DNA of 64,000 bases, from positions 1-64,000 of the forward strand of contig VZRS01008257.1 in assembly GCA_013398055.1 (NCBI GenBank), given 5' to 3'. The notes beneath the pieces are model-generated. The model was not told the origin of the DNA and searched no databases. It was given only the letters and a program-made list of their open reading frames with translations. Source of the DNA: Ifrita kowaldi (Eukaryota > Chordata > Aves > Passeriformes > Cinclosomatidae). Shown here piece by piece: positions 51,801-62,000 of this stretch. Position numbers and translations under genes: made by a program. The stretch's first letter is position 1; each line of letters begins with the position of its first letter.

Positions 51801-54121
51801 CATGTCCTTTGTCAAATCCACTGCCAAAACTTTTATGGGATTTCTGTAACCTCACTGACTGATCAGCTAAGGGAGTATCCACCTGTACTGAAGCACAGAA
51901 CTTGGAACACTGAACAGGGAGTTCCCTAACAGATTAACTGCAAACCTTGGAATAGCTTTTAAGTTTATGGATCTTGAAGAGGAATGACCTGGCATGCCAA
52001 CAGTTACCTGATGTGGAGTTTCCCTTCTGTAACAGTCAAACAAGGGAAACAGTCTTTGATTTTCTGCCACTGAAAGATGACTTAGACATATTTCACTGTC
52101 ATGTGCAGCTCGTCTCCAAGCTGTTTTGTTTCTAAGGGTCTCGTTTCTGGCCACAGTTCTGCCAAAAAAACTCAGCCAAAGAGGTGCTTCAGACAGAAAT
52201 AGCAGAGGACATATGTGATCCCTGTTAAGCAACTTTTAGTGACTTCACTGTGATATTCACCTGCACAGTCACAGCTTTTGCCTGGGTAGAAAAAGTGGGA
52301 AGCCCACACACTAAAAGCAATGTAGCATTAAAGGCTAAGAATACACTATTTGCATCTGTGATACACATGAGAGAGGAGACATTTTATTTGTTCTGTTTGT
52401 TTGGTGTTTTCCACCCCTGAAATCTGAATTCTGCATAACATCTCCAGCATCTGCTGCAGTAATATGTTCAGTATTTCTACTCAAGAGATGCTGCGAACTG
52501 ATCAACTTCAAGGAACCTCGAGCTAAGATAATTATACAACACCTATTCCAGAGGCAGCTTCAGACAGACGCATTTGCACATGCAACAAACTGAAGGAAAA
52601 GATGACAGAAAACCCCCAAAATCTTACTTTAAGTGTTGCCACTTCCATTGGTCCGTTGTTTTGGCCAACCAGGAAGAACTCCACTGTCACAGTTTTCTTC
52701 TCTGTGCGCCTGGAGGCGCTGGACCGATGTGTGAACAGGGGGAAGGCCCTGGCCAGGGCACACGCAGAGGCGAAGACTTCGGAGCGCTCACACACCATCT
52801 GAAACAGCAGCCAGCAGCAAAACTCATCACACACCACCAGGGTGTGGAAGGATACACTTAAAAGGATCTGTTACCTGGGGTATTACTGGGGAAGAGGGGA
52901 AAAAAGGAGGTGGGTGGGAAATAACCGAGCTCTGAGTCAAGACAAGCTTATTCATCATGTTTAGCATGGATGGAAAGGCAGCATGAAAGTACCACAGTGA
53001 ACTGGTCCAGTTCATTTCCTGCATGGAAAAGAATTACACTGCTGGAATTAGTTCATCCTTATAAGGGAGCTGGACTGCTTTAATTATACCAGTGCAATTA
53101 ACACAGGTTAGCCTACAGATCAGGACCAAAAAAAAGCACAGGAATCACCAATATGTGCTCAACACAAATGAAACAAAGAGAGAAATTGTATGAGAATGTG
53201 GCTAATATTAACCCAAAAGTTTGTTAACAGGTAGATTACTTTTCTGAAGTTCAGTACAGAAATTACCAATGGAAAGCAGTTTTAGTTAAACATTTACAAA
53301 GGGTAAAAATTAAGTAGAGTTATTACTCTTGCAAATAAGTTTTCCAACTGAAGAGTATAATTTAATTTTGTCACTGACACTGACTGTATGAGTCTACTCT
53401 AACAACCCACAAATCTGATATAATCTGGAGAAGCCATAGAAACAAATAAATTTATTGTTCATCAAGCTCATACAGAAGATGACCAGAGCAGTCCAAGAAT
53501 TTGTCCTGCAAAGGACTCACACTGGAGCATTAGTTTGCATCAAGGCTTTTAAAACTCACTGAACAACACAAACGAGGCACCTCTCATGGGTTCTGCGATA
53601 CAGACGTAACAGGAAGGCTACATCCATCTCCTGAAGCATGTGCTAACATCCCAAATCCTAGTTTGGAAAAAGCCACTAATGGCTCCTTTTTCATGGGCAT
53701 TCCTGGTTGAAGACTGTTCCACACATATCCAACCTTAATTCCCTCCAGCTGCTTGAGCATGCACAAGCCGTTACAGTCAGGTCTTGCCTACGTGTCAGTG
53801 CAAAACCACTCACGTCAGTATAATTGTATCAGTCAAACCTGTCCACCTCCAGTCTCCTTGGAGACACCTACAACCCTGAAAGGTCGAGAAAACACTCATA
53901 GACATTTCACCAGAAGCATTTCAAGAGCCACTTACAACAATGCATCTGTTGACCCCTCCTGGCAGGCAGTTCCTGACCAGGCGGGTGATGAACTGAGCTG
54001 CGGACGGGCTGTTGTGCCGGCTGACCCTGGATGGCAGCGCGGCCACCGTGGCATAGTTCAGGTACAGGGGACAGCTGTCCGTGGGGTTGGGATTCAGAGT
54101 GCTCAGAGCAGACTGCCAGAT
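42684..54121 (-). CDS. NPEPL1: Probable aminopeptidase-like 1 (M17 family), coding exons 2-12
   Basis: Eleven minus-strand exons: 54121-53936, 52798-52628, 50075-49986, 49324-49243, 49045-48903, 48339-48262, 45736-45636, 45027-44904, 44549-44373, 43714-43604 and 42842-42684 (stop). All have AG/GT borders and the phases join to 473 codons; with a first exon of about 50 codons this equals the 523 residues of the human protein. The catalytic M17 elements are visible: VGKGIVYDTGG and SIKGK, MKRDCGGAAA, and NTDAEGR. These supply the metal-binding Asp and Glu residues, the catalytic Lys and the Arg known from leucine aminopeptidase. The product is predicted to be a two-metal exopeptidase; its physiological substrate is not established. 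The C-terminus ends in a basic DSKRRRLV. It lies downstream of STX16 on the same strand, as in mammals. The initiator exon was not found. No internal stop or frameshift is seen. Confidence 0.96.
43604..43714 (-). CDS. NPEPL1: NPEPL1 coding exon 11 (37 codons)
   Basis: DRDNTPSSCAGLFIASHIGF, then DWPGVWVHIDIAAPVHA. W-x-H-x-D-x-A is typical of the M17 core. Acceptor CTCCTACAG, donor GCC/GTGAGT. Confidence 0.95.
44373..44549 (-). CDS. NPEPL1: NPEPL1 coding exon 10 (59 codons)
   Basis: GIATGKYHAAVLTNNEEWEK and onward to VADMKNSVA. Acceptor CCTCACCAG, donor GCA/GTAAGA. It is a structural part of the catalytic domain. Confidence 0.95.
44904..45027 (-). CDS. NPEPL1: NPEPL1 coding exon 9, NTDAEGR signature
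   Basis: The first base completes a Lys codon, then TVEINNTDAEGRLILADGVA and onward to LDMATLTGAQ. NTDAEGR is the M17 signature that supplies the Asp and Glu ligands and the catalytic Arg. Donor CAG/GTACAG. Confidence 0.97.
45636..45736 (-). CDS. NPEPL1: NPEPL1 coding exon 8 (33 codons plus 2 bases)
   Basis: GFKDNLHAVFCLAENAVGPR and onward to HVLYSG, with AA of a Lys codon at the donor. Acceptor GTTGTTGCAG, donor GTAAGA. LAEN and GP are conserved family features. Confidence 0.95.
45943..45977. repeat. (GTT/GTTT)n microsatellite in NPEPL1 intron
   Basis: A T run followed by GTTGTTGTTTGTTTGTTTG, in the intron between exons 7 and 8. Confidence 0.85.
46921..46936. repeat. A16 homopolymer in NPEPL1 intron
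   Basis: Sixteen consecutive A. Confidence 0.9.
48262..48339 (-). CDS. NPEPL1: NPEPL1 coding exon 7 (26 codons)
   Basis: TTMPGMKRDCGGAAAILGAF, ending KATVKQ. The Asp in MKRDCGG is a conserved metal ligand. Acceptor TTTAAACAG, donor CAA/GTAAGT. Confidence 0.95.
48903..49045 (-). CDS. NPEPL1: NPEPL1 coding exon 6, first metal/catalytic motifs
   Basis: IYGVGKAALHPPALAVLSHT, then VGKGIVYDTGGLSIKGK. The Lys of VGKG, the Asp of YDTGG and the Lys of SIKGK match the conserved zinc ligands and catalytic lysine of M17 peptidases. Donor AAG/GTACAG. Confidence 0.96.
49243..49324 (-). CDS. NPEPL1: NPEPL1 coding exon 5 (27 codons plus 1 base)
   Basis: EIKKVGKDLRITPTIIRDEE and onward to RGFG. The final G is the first base of a Gly codon completed by the next exon. 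Acceptor ATTATTAAG, donor GTATAT. Confidence 0.94.
49986..50075 (-). CDS. NPEPL1: NPEPL1 coding exon 4 (30 codons)
   Basis: CLASATEGVRLAARIVDTPC then NEMNTDNFLE. The VDTPCNEMNTD segment marks entry to the peptidase domain. The donor is GAG/GTTGGT, weaker than usual. Acceptor TGTTTCAG. Confidence 0.95.
52628..52798 (-). CDS. NPEPL1: NPEPL1 coding exon 3 (57 codons)
   Basis: Begins MVCERSEVFASACALARAFP and ends MEVATLK. Acceptor CTGTTTCAG, donor AAA/GTAAGA. It is part of the N-terminal, non-catalytic domain. Confidence 0.95.
53936..54121 (-). CDS. NPEPL1: NPEPL1 coding exon 2 (62 codons)
   Basis: Begins IWQSALSTLNPNPTDSCPLY and ends NRCIV. Acceptor TTCTCCCCAG, donor GTT/GTAAGT. It is phase 0 at the 5' end, so an upstream coding exon is required; no in-frame ATG begins here. 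Confidence 0.95.
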
Positions 54122-54639
54122 CTGGGGAGAAAAGAAGGATTTAAAGACAAAGAACTGTGCCAGACTTCCCTCCCCACCTCACTTCTGCTGTATTTAGGCA
54201 CTTTTTAATGACAAGGGTTTAGGTGTTGGAAACAAAGAAATTGTGCACAACCACCTCTGGAGTGAAAAGAAACAGGAAATTTGACAAACCTGTTCATTTA
54301 CCAGAAAATATAAACGTACTTTCCATTACAAACATCTCCTTTAAGCCGTATGAATTACAATTTAAAACCACACTGTTTAGTGCACAGGCTGGTTCAGAGC
54401 TTTCTTAAGTTGAGACAGTTCTCCTAGTGATAAATAGGAGGATTGATTTACTAGCTTCGAATTATTATTTCACATAGCAATTTAATTAAAAACAAATAAA
54501 ACCAAGAAGGGTAAATATTGTCTTAAGAGACTGGGGAGTCCTGTATAAAATCCCCTGCCAAACATCTAGCGACCTAAAAGCCGCAATGCAAAACGTTTAT
54601 CATTCTACCACAAGCCATCACCACCACTAAACAAACAGG

Positions 54640-54860
54640 TCCGCAGCTCCCACCGCAGTGGCTGCGGGCGGGGAGGGGGCTCTCGGCGCTCACTGCAGCC
54701 GTCCCCCGTCCCCTCAGCGAGTGCAAAGCGTCTTTCCCCCGCCGGGGTGGGCACGGGTGTCGCGGGAGCGCCGGGCACGGCCCCGGGCAGCGCCGGGCAC
54801 GGCCGGAGCGGGCTCCCGGGCACAGCGCTGAGCGAACGGTGCTTTGCAAGCGCCCGCTTT
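54640..54860 (-). promoter_or_regulatory. CpG-rich patch, probable NPEPL1 promoter
   Basis: A short, strongly GC- and CpG-rich block between the STX16 3' end and NPEPL1 exon 2, where a promoter is expected. It contains a 15-base GCGCCGGGCACGGCC repeated with a 22-base period (54768-54782 and 54790-54804). No ATG-started frame here matches the expected NPEPL1 N-terminus, so it may be 5' UTR or promoter only. Assignment is by position. Confidence 0.5.
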
Positions 54861-54959
54861 CACCGTACACTTACATGGTGGGTTGGAATATAATAAGGTG
54901 TTTATTCTAATATTTTTGTGGTTGCCAAGCGCAGTTAATGTTTGGTCAGCGGACAGTTA

Positions 54960-55130
54960 TCAGAATCTGCTGATTTGGGAGGACCCCACAGAGATCATCG
55001 AGTCCAACTCCTGCCCTGCACAGACACCCCAACAATGCCGCCCTGTCCCTGAGAGCGTTGCCCAAACGCTCCTGGAACTCAGACAGGTTTGGTGCTGTGA
55101 CCATTCCCTGGGGAACCTGATGCTCATTGA
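54960..55130 (-). mobile_element. CR1-like LINE 3' fragment, minus strand
   Basis: The plus strand reads AGATCATCGAGTCCAACTCC and later TGGTGCTGTGACCATTCCCT. These are reverse complements of the 3' portion of avian CR1 elements. It is truncated and diverged, and carries no open reading frame. It lies between the STX16 3' end and the CpG-rich patch of NPEPL1. Confidence 0.75.
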
Positions 55131-55203
55131 TCTGCAGCCAGGAGAGGCCGGCAGGTCTGTGCAATCTTCCACCTACGCGGGAAAAGTGAATGCTGATACA
55201 TCT

Positions 55204-55243
55204 CAAAAGAAAAACAAAACAGAACAACAAAACAAACGAAAAA
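55204..55243. repeat. A-rich (AAAAC-like) low-complexity tract
   Basis: A run of AAAAC and AACAA words beside the CR1 fragment. It may be a simple-repeat expansion. Confidence 0.6.
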
Positions 55244-55307
55244 CCAGGCTGAATTCCAGAAAAAAAACTTCCTTAGAGTAAGGTCTTTGAAGGGACATCA
55301 CAGATAC

Positions 55308-55313
55308 TTTATT
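55308..55313 (-). terminator. Candidate distal poly(A) signal (AATAAA) for STX16
   Basis: A canonical AATAAA on the minus strand, followed within 10 bases by TGTGATGT, a plausible GU-rich downstream element. Assignment to STX16 rests on strand and position only. Confidence 0.4.
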
Positions 55314-57104
55314 GGAAATAAAAGTTGTAGGAACATCTGTTGCAGAGGGCGGTCGTGCATCCTCACAGATCGGACAGTAACTCAATACACAGGCTCCAAC
55401 TTTAACGAGTCTCTTTACTGAGCCACAAAAAATACACTGCTCAGGGGTCCACTGTTGTGGGAGTGAGAGGACACACCGCAACTGCTTCAGGATTGAGACA
55501 TTCCAAAGATTCCTCCAGGCAGTAAGCTCCCAATCACTGAATTCAAAATCTGCTGTTCCTGCTGCTCTAAGAGTCCAAAACCAGCACATTCCCTGAATCC
55601 ACAGCATCTGAAAAGCAAATAAAACAGTAGGAAACACTCACCTATAGCGATCCTTCTGCTGCAGTTAAGGGCAGCACAGGAGGGTCCTCGTGAAGGGAAC
55701 GGAGTGAGGAAATCAATTTTATCTACAGAAACTCCCTGTGAACATCCCACCACCAACAGCTGCAAACGTTTCTATTTGAGCTTCAGCAGAAGCTGCAGCA
55801 AGGACCTGTCTGTTTCCCAATTATTGATCCTCTACAAATACTCATGGAATCAAGCCAGTAAAATATAATCTTACACAATCCATTGTAATTAATATGCAAA
55901 ATTATAATGAATTCCCTGTTTAAATCAATTTTGTTTAAGAAGGCTGTTTGGTTTGGGTTTTAATAGTAAACATACATTTTTTTCCAACAAAATCAGTTTC
56001 ACTGTCACCTATCCAAGAACTTAAATTTTGCAAGGCTGTACCAAAAGCAGTTTCCAAACACTTAAGCAAAAGAGTTAAGACTCCTTTGTGTTGTGGTTCA
56101 TAAAAGCAGACCTTAAATCAATGCAATCTAGGCAGTGAACACTACATCAAGTATAGATACTCCAATTTTTAGCACATTCCAAAAATCACCAAGCAAGAAA
56201 CCAATTCTTCCACATTACGTTTCAGTTTCTAGAGAAAACTTGCAGTAGAAATAAAGCTGCTATTACAGTGCTTTTAAGACTGTCCTTTCGGCATATAATT
56301 AATTTCTGTTAACAAGTTGCAGCTCATTTTTTGCACGCTCACATGCATTTTAATGGAGAATTTGTGTACCAGCCAACAGCTTTACAGGCCATTCCCACCA
56401 GGTGAGGAGACAGAGATGCTCTAGCAATGCTGTTCTGTTCCTTTGTAAGGAATCTGAGTGTATTTCCATACAGGTTGAGAAGAAACCAGCAACCATGAAG
56501 AAGCTCCAGCCTGAGAGAGGGTCCCAGCTTTGTCTGCAGCAGCACACAGAGTTTCACAGGGCTGGGCAGAAGCCTCAGGCAGCTTCTGGAATACCTGAGG
56601 AGGCAGCAGCTGCTGTGGCTTTTCTGGGCTTTCATTGCCCAAAGGCACAGGCAGCACCCCTTTTGTGGGGATACTCCCACAAAGCACAGCATCAGGTCTG
56701 ATCCCACTGCTGATACTTAGACTGACTCAGAATAAGCCACACACCTGCAATGATTTAGAAGCCTGTCCTGAGTTTTCTTCCTCAACATAATCAAGCTTCA
56801 ATAAATTCCAGCTCAAGTTACGCAGGACACTTGACATCTCAGTTTAACCTCACTAAAAATGCATTTCCTTGTACAGAATTTGGGTAGAAAATAGGTAGAC
56901 AGTGGGCATAACTCATGGGAAATAACTCTTGACAATGCAGATGACATTGTGCTACAGAAAGTTACTTTTTTAAAAAAAAGCTATTTCACATCACTGCCAC
57001 TTTCACTTATTATGAAGAACAGAAACATGTTAACATCACAAAAGTATGTTTCAGTTTGTAATTTAAATAAAAAAAGAGTAATTGCCCAATTAGGTTGGAA
57101 GTGT

Positions 57105-57110
57105 TTTATT
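57105..57110 (-). terminator. Candidate proximal poly(A) signal (AATAAA) for STX16
   Basis: An AATAAA on the minus strand about 1.85 kb downstream of the STX16 stop codon. It would give a shorter 3' UTR. There is no independent support from the sequence. Confidence 0.3.
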
Positions 57111-58951
57111 ACTTCTTTGAATCCATCTGCCATGATAAAATGTCGAAAGCACCGGTCAAGACAAATAAATAACACGATCTCATGTTAGAGAGAAAGTTGC
57201 AAATACAGTATATTAAATTATAGCAATTTGCTGCTTCACACCAAGTGATGCAGACAGCATGAGGGAGACAGTAGTTTTACTCACGATCATTGAAAGACCT
57301 ATCACCAGAACAGGGGAGCTGCACACCCAACACAAGCCTCATTCTTCCTTCCACCAATTTACATCATGAATTCAATGAAGAGTTTGAACTGGCAGTTTTG
57401 GTAGTTCAACATCCCCTTTCTCTAGAGGTAACAGGAGTGGTACAAAGCTTTTCATAAGCCCCACAAAAAGCCAAGGCTTTCACGTTTTTGCAGTCCTTGC
57501 TTTCAGGTCCATTCCTGAAAATGGTCAGTTTAAAGCCACGTCTCAGGTCCTCTTTAGCACAGAGTAAAGAAACTCAGGGCAGGCAACAGATGCAACTTCA
57601 ACCTCATAGTGTTTCAAAACTGCACTTCTGGAGCTTGGTGCAGAGCATCTCTGCAGGTCTATGGGGAGCACTTGTGTAAGTCAAAAAATGAAGGAAGTTA
57701 CAGTCCCTTTGGAAAAAAAAAAACCCCAAACATATAAAAAAGCAGTATTAAAAATATTAAGCCAAGGTCTGAATTAAATTAAGAGTGTTCTATTACTTAT
57801 ATGTTGCCCTAATTTCTGTCGTACAGCCTGCAGTGAAGTTTTCCACCGAAAAAAATAGTGAAAACCCCAAATTCTCCTCTGAAGGCCTTGTAACATGTCA
57901 CTTGCCTGACATCTCTCATGGTCAGTGAAAGACCACGAGCACGTCCTCTTCCAGGCAGATATTTGAAAGAGGATCTTCTGTCAGGGCAAATGGATGTAAT
58001 ATCTACTGTAGTGAAGCCACTTCTTATACACAAAACATAACCCATATGGACAAATGCACTGTAAAACAAACAACTTATACAGCAGCTGGACTGAAACATC
58101 CAAGACCCACTACAGCAGGCCAGAGAGATTCTCTTTTTGGGTTTCTACTGCATTGTTTCAGCTTAATGTCACCACTGCTTTAATGTAATGTCTGTACTTT
58201 AAACTAAAAAAATTATGCATGAAAAAAATATATGATCATCCCAATGAAGGAAAATCATTCCCATGATTACTCAAGCTCAGAAAATTTTTTAATTAACTAA
58301 ACATGTTAAATTATGCCAGTGATTACATCTTGTTATTTACAAGATCAAGTACCACTGATTCTTAGTAATGGTGCAGTATCTAAATTAAGATCACAGGGGC
58401 TGGATTACGTTCTGGTTGCTAAAAGCTTTCCTTTTTAGCTGTCTATCCAGTTCTTTGGAGTTTTTGAGTCTGGAAGAAAGGGCATTCAATCAAACAGTTT
58501 TGTACCTCAACAAATTTTACATCTAGATCAATTTTTGATATCCAGTCCCATTTACTCAGTAACATTGTTTAAATTTGAAGCCTGTAACAATCATGACACA
58601 AGAATATAGAAGACAACACATTTTTGTTCACTGTAACACACTAATTACTGTAGTCACTGGTAAACTTCAATTTTTAATTATTCTTAAGTACTGTGTTTCC
58701 AAATACCTCTGCATAGAGCGCCAAATTTTTTGTGTGGGAGCATCAAATTTCCTGACATTTTCCATATAATCCTTACAAACACCTCACAGATCACCAAACT
58801 TGTACTTTGAAGAATTCTACAGAAACATTGCACAGACGTTGTACCACAAGGGCTCGTACATTCAAAGGCAGCTTTCTGGAGTGCAGGTCCATCCATTCAC
58901 ATTGGGAAAAAAGTTCACAGAAACTCCAAAAATGAGAAAATGAAGCGAAAC

Positions 58952-59056
58952 CTAGTGTGACTTTACACTAATAAGAACAACAATAAGGACAATTACTAGA
59001 ACAAACAAAATTAAAATAACGAGCATCTTCCGATTCTTCTTTTGATATTGCTCTGC
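58952..59056 (-). CDS. STX16: STX16 last coding exon, transmembrane anchor and stop
   Basis: 34 codons plus TAG: AEQYQKKNRKM, then about 18 residues almost entirely Val, Leu and Ile, then SVKSH. This is the tail anchor of the SNARE. The stop codon is at 58954-58952. Confidence 0.97.
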   Translation of the reverse strand, partial: AEQYQKKNRKMLVILILFVLVIVLIVVLISVKSH

Positions 59057-62000
59057 CTATAAAACAGAGAAGAAAGAGTTAATAATTAGATTTCTGCAAG
59101 GCTGGAGTACAGACTCTTGTTAGTGCAAGTGAAGTCCATGTGTTTCAAACTGGTTTTTGACAACCTGACATCTCATACAATGTAAATTGCAGGCAATTCC
59201 CACACAATAACGCTGCTCTGCACCATAAGCTCCAGGGAAGGTAAATGTGCACTGAAGTCACTTCCACCCATGTTAAAGAGAAGACTCAGCTTGCTGAGAT
59301 AAGATTCCTGGACCATATTTGAAGGACATTTGAAGTACACAACAAAACTTCCTTTTTTAACAGGCATATTTGTTGTACCTGGTCAGCTGTGCATTTTCAT
59401 TTAATTAGAACTGAAAGCTTTATTTTTGAATTGGTTCTCAAGTTTTCTGCTTCATTCCTTCTTTCTTCTAACCGTATTTTCTGATCCCTCTCCTCCTTTT
59501 CCCAGGGAAATTAATAGGACACAACACAGAGAAAACTCTCCAAAAGCCAAATGAAAGTCTACTAATAGAAGCTAAACAAAACAAAGCTTGTACTTTGTTT
59601 TTAGTTAATAAACCTTCAAAATAGAACCAAAACAAAATGCCCACAAAGCTCTGATCTTCTGAGATCAGCGTTTAAAACTTTCCAGGTGTTCATAGCAAAA
59701 GCTTCACATTAAAGTAAGAGGTTGGATCTGACATCTAACAAGTGTCAGATGGTAAGAGAGAACATTAATAATTATTCTTTCTGCTCACTTGATTGAGATA
59801 ATGTTTTCCAACTAAAATCTGCACTGAGGTACCCAATAACTATCCCTATGCCCAAGTGCCTGGCTCTCCAAACAGAGAAGGAATTGCAGACAGGTCCCAC
59901 CAGGTCAGCAATATAAATATCAAAGCACATTGGTTGGATGCCCAGAAAGTCATTTAAGAAATTAACCTGAGGCATCAAGCACGACATTAACAGAAGTTAC
60001 ATGGAAAGCTCCTCCTACAGTACAGCTGGACATTTCATACTGTACAGAAGTAATTTCTAAAAGGCACAATGTCCAAATGAAAACTGACTGAATAACTTAA
60101 CAGCTATTTAATTATAAAAGATTATTAGATATGCAAAATGGCTTAAGTATTCCATCAGCTTACCTTATGCAGTTGTTTTAGACCGTCTTCAGTTTTCATA
60201 CATGACTGTTCAATATTATAGTCAATTCTATCTAGAACTGTTCCCTAAGTGAAATGGAGAAAACAAGCACCAAATTGAACCTAAATGAACTTCATAAAGC
60301 AACTATTATCATAAGCAGCAGAGTAATTAACAACACCCACAGCAAACAGCTCATGAACTATGTAAACAATGAACTTTGACAGAAGAACTGGTTGGGATTT
60401 CATTAAGCAACTTCCTTGCTCAGTTCCTAATGGCAGCTCTGTCACCATCTCGCATCACATCCCTAAAAATCATCTTAATTCCAGACCATGTACGTTTGGC
60501 TGACACATTTAATATAAACTGAATCCCTGTGAGAAATAACCAAGAGAACTCTGGCTTTCTATGGTCTTTTTTTTTTTTTTGTTTAAGTCTAACACACATT
60601 ACCAGTTGAATTATTATTGATTTATTTTCATTAACTCAACCTGTGGCATATTTCAAGCAGAGGAAACCTAAGCATGAAGAAGCAAGTTAGGAAAAGTGAA
60701 TCTGGAAGCCTTAACACTATAGGGAATGTCCCACTTCTTACTAACACTGTGCTGTCAATGTACCTGTTCTACTATCATTGCTCCCAGGTCCCTGAATATT
60801 TCATTGAGATCGGAGATTGACTGCACAATCTGACGGATTTCTCGTTCCCTCTCTTCCACCATCAGTGTGTTTTGCTCCACCAATGCCAGCTGGTCATCTG
60901 TAAAACCCTGTTGAAATACAAGATTTAGATGCTGAACTAATAGTAACAGTAAGCAAACATTAGGAAGAATTAAAAGGATTACAAGATTTCATAATTTGGA
61001 CAGATATTTATAACCTGAGAAAATGCAATTCATATTGAATTTGTATTATAACATCTTAACTTACTCTATCATAAAGTGTATCATCCTCCCCATCATCCAT
61101 CAGTGGGACTGAGGTGTCAAAGAAGTGTTTGGACCTTTCTTCTCTATTCTTCATACCTGTAAAAGACAAACTATGTTTGAGCATGATATTTCTGCACACT
61201 ATAATCAGAGTTGAGATCTGAAGCACCAGACAGAAAAGCATAAAAAAGAAAATCTGTCTAGTAAATGACATAAATCACAATATTCAAATTTTAACTGTCA
61301 GGATTACTATTTAACAAAAGCTTAACAAATTCAACCAGACTTGCAAGACTGATTACATGAGTGATTTTTAAGCTGTTATGTTCCATGAAGTTAAAAAAAT
61401 TAGGTAAGTTAAGAGCCTTAAAGAGTGATCATTCCAGGCTACTCAGCAACAAATTCTCTTAAGAATACCCCTTGTCTGAACTGTGATCTTCAGTTCCACC
61501 TGTGCCATTTATACCACAGGAGGAAGAAATACCAATCCTAAATTTGAAAATCAAGTTTTTGTGGGTTTCTTTCAAGATTAAAATAATCTGACTCATCTTA
61601 AAACAGAATCCAACAAAATTTTAGAGTTTTAAACAGAGGTTGTTCCACTTCCAATTTGTTTATGGATGCAGAATTTTAATTTATCACAGACTAGCTTATA
61701 AGCTTTATCTATCACAGCCTGCCATCTGCAGCAGATATCATGGCTGAAAACCAGTTGCTGCTTCACCAGTGTAACACAAGCAGCTTTGCAAATCACAGTT
61801 TGAGGAGCAAAATGCATTAAAAATGTGGATGGATGAAATATTCTATTTTGTTGATATGCTTAACTATGGCATTTCTTCTTTAGCAACATGAAAAACAAGT
61901 AGAACAAAGCAGTTTGAACATGGGCTGTGAAGCAGAAACTCTCAAATTTTAACCTCTCCTTAGTCCTGTGTGCATCATTTAACCCTTCTGTGCTTCAGTT

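Larger units (their letters stand above)
55285..58951 (-). other. STX16: Probable STX16 3' UTR and downstream spacer
   Basis: About 3.7 kb follow the STX16 stop and no further STX16 exon is recognised. AATAAA hexamers on the minus strand at 57110-57105 and 55313-55308 are candidate ends for a short and a long 3' UTR. The second is followed by a TG-rich stretch. The UTR length is inferred, not shown. Open frames in this stretch are short and unsupported, except for the patch at 55300-55800 listed in the findings. Confidence 0.5.

Noticed and set aside
53753..54208. 151-codon plus-strand frame over NPEPL1 exon 2
   Set aside because: It is the antisense shadow of a well supported coding exon.
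56339..56707. 122-codon minus-strand and 99-codon plus-strand frames in the STX16 3' region
   Set aside because: They overlap on opposite strands without motifs and lie in a probable untranslated region.
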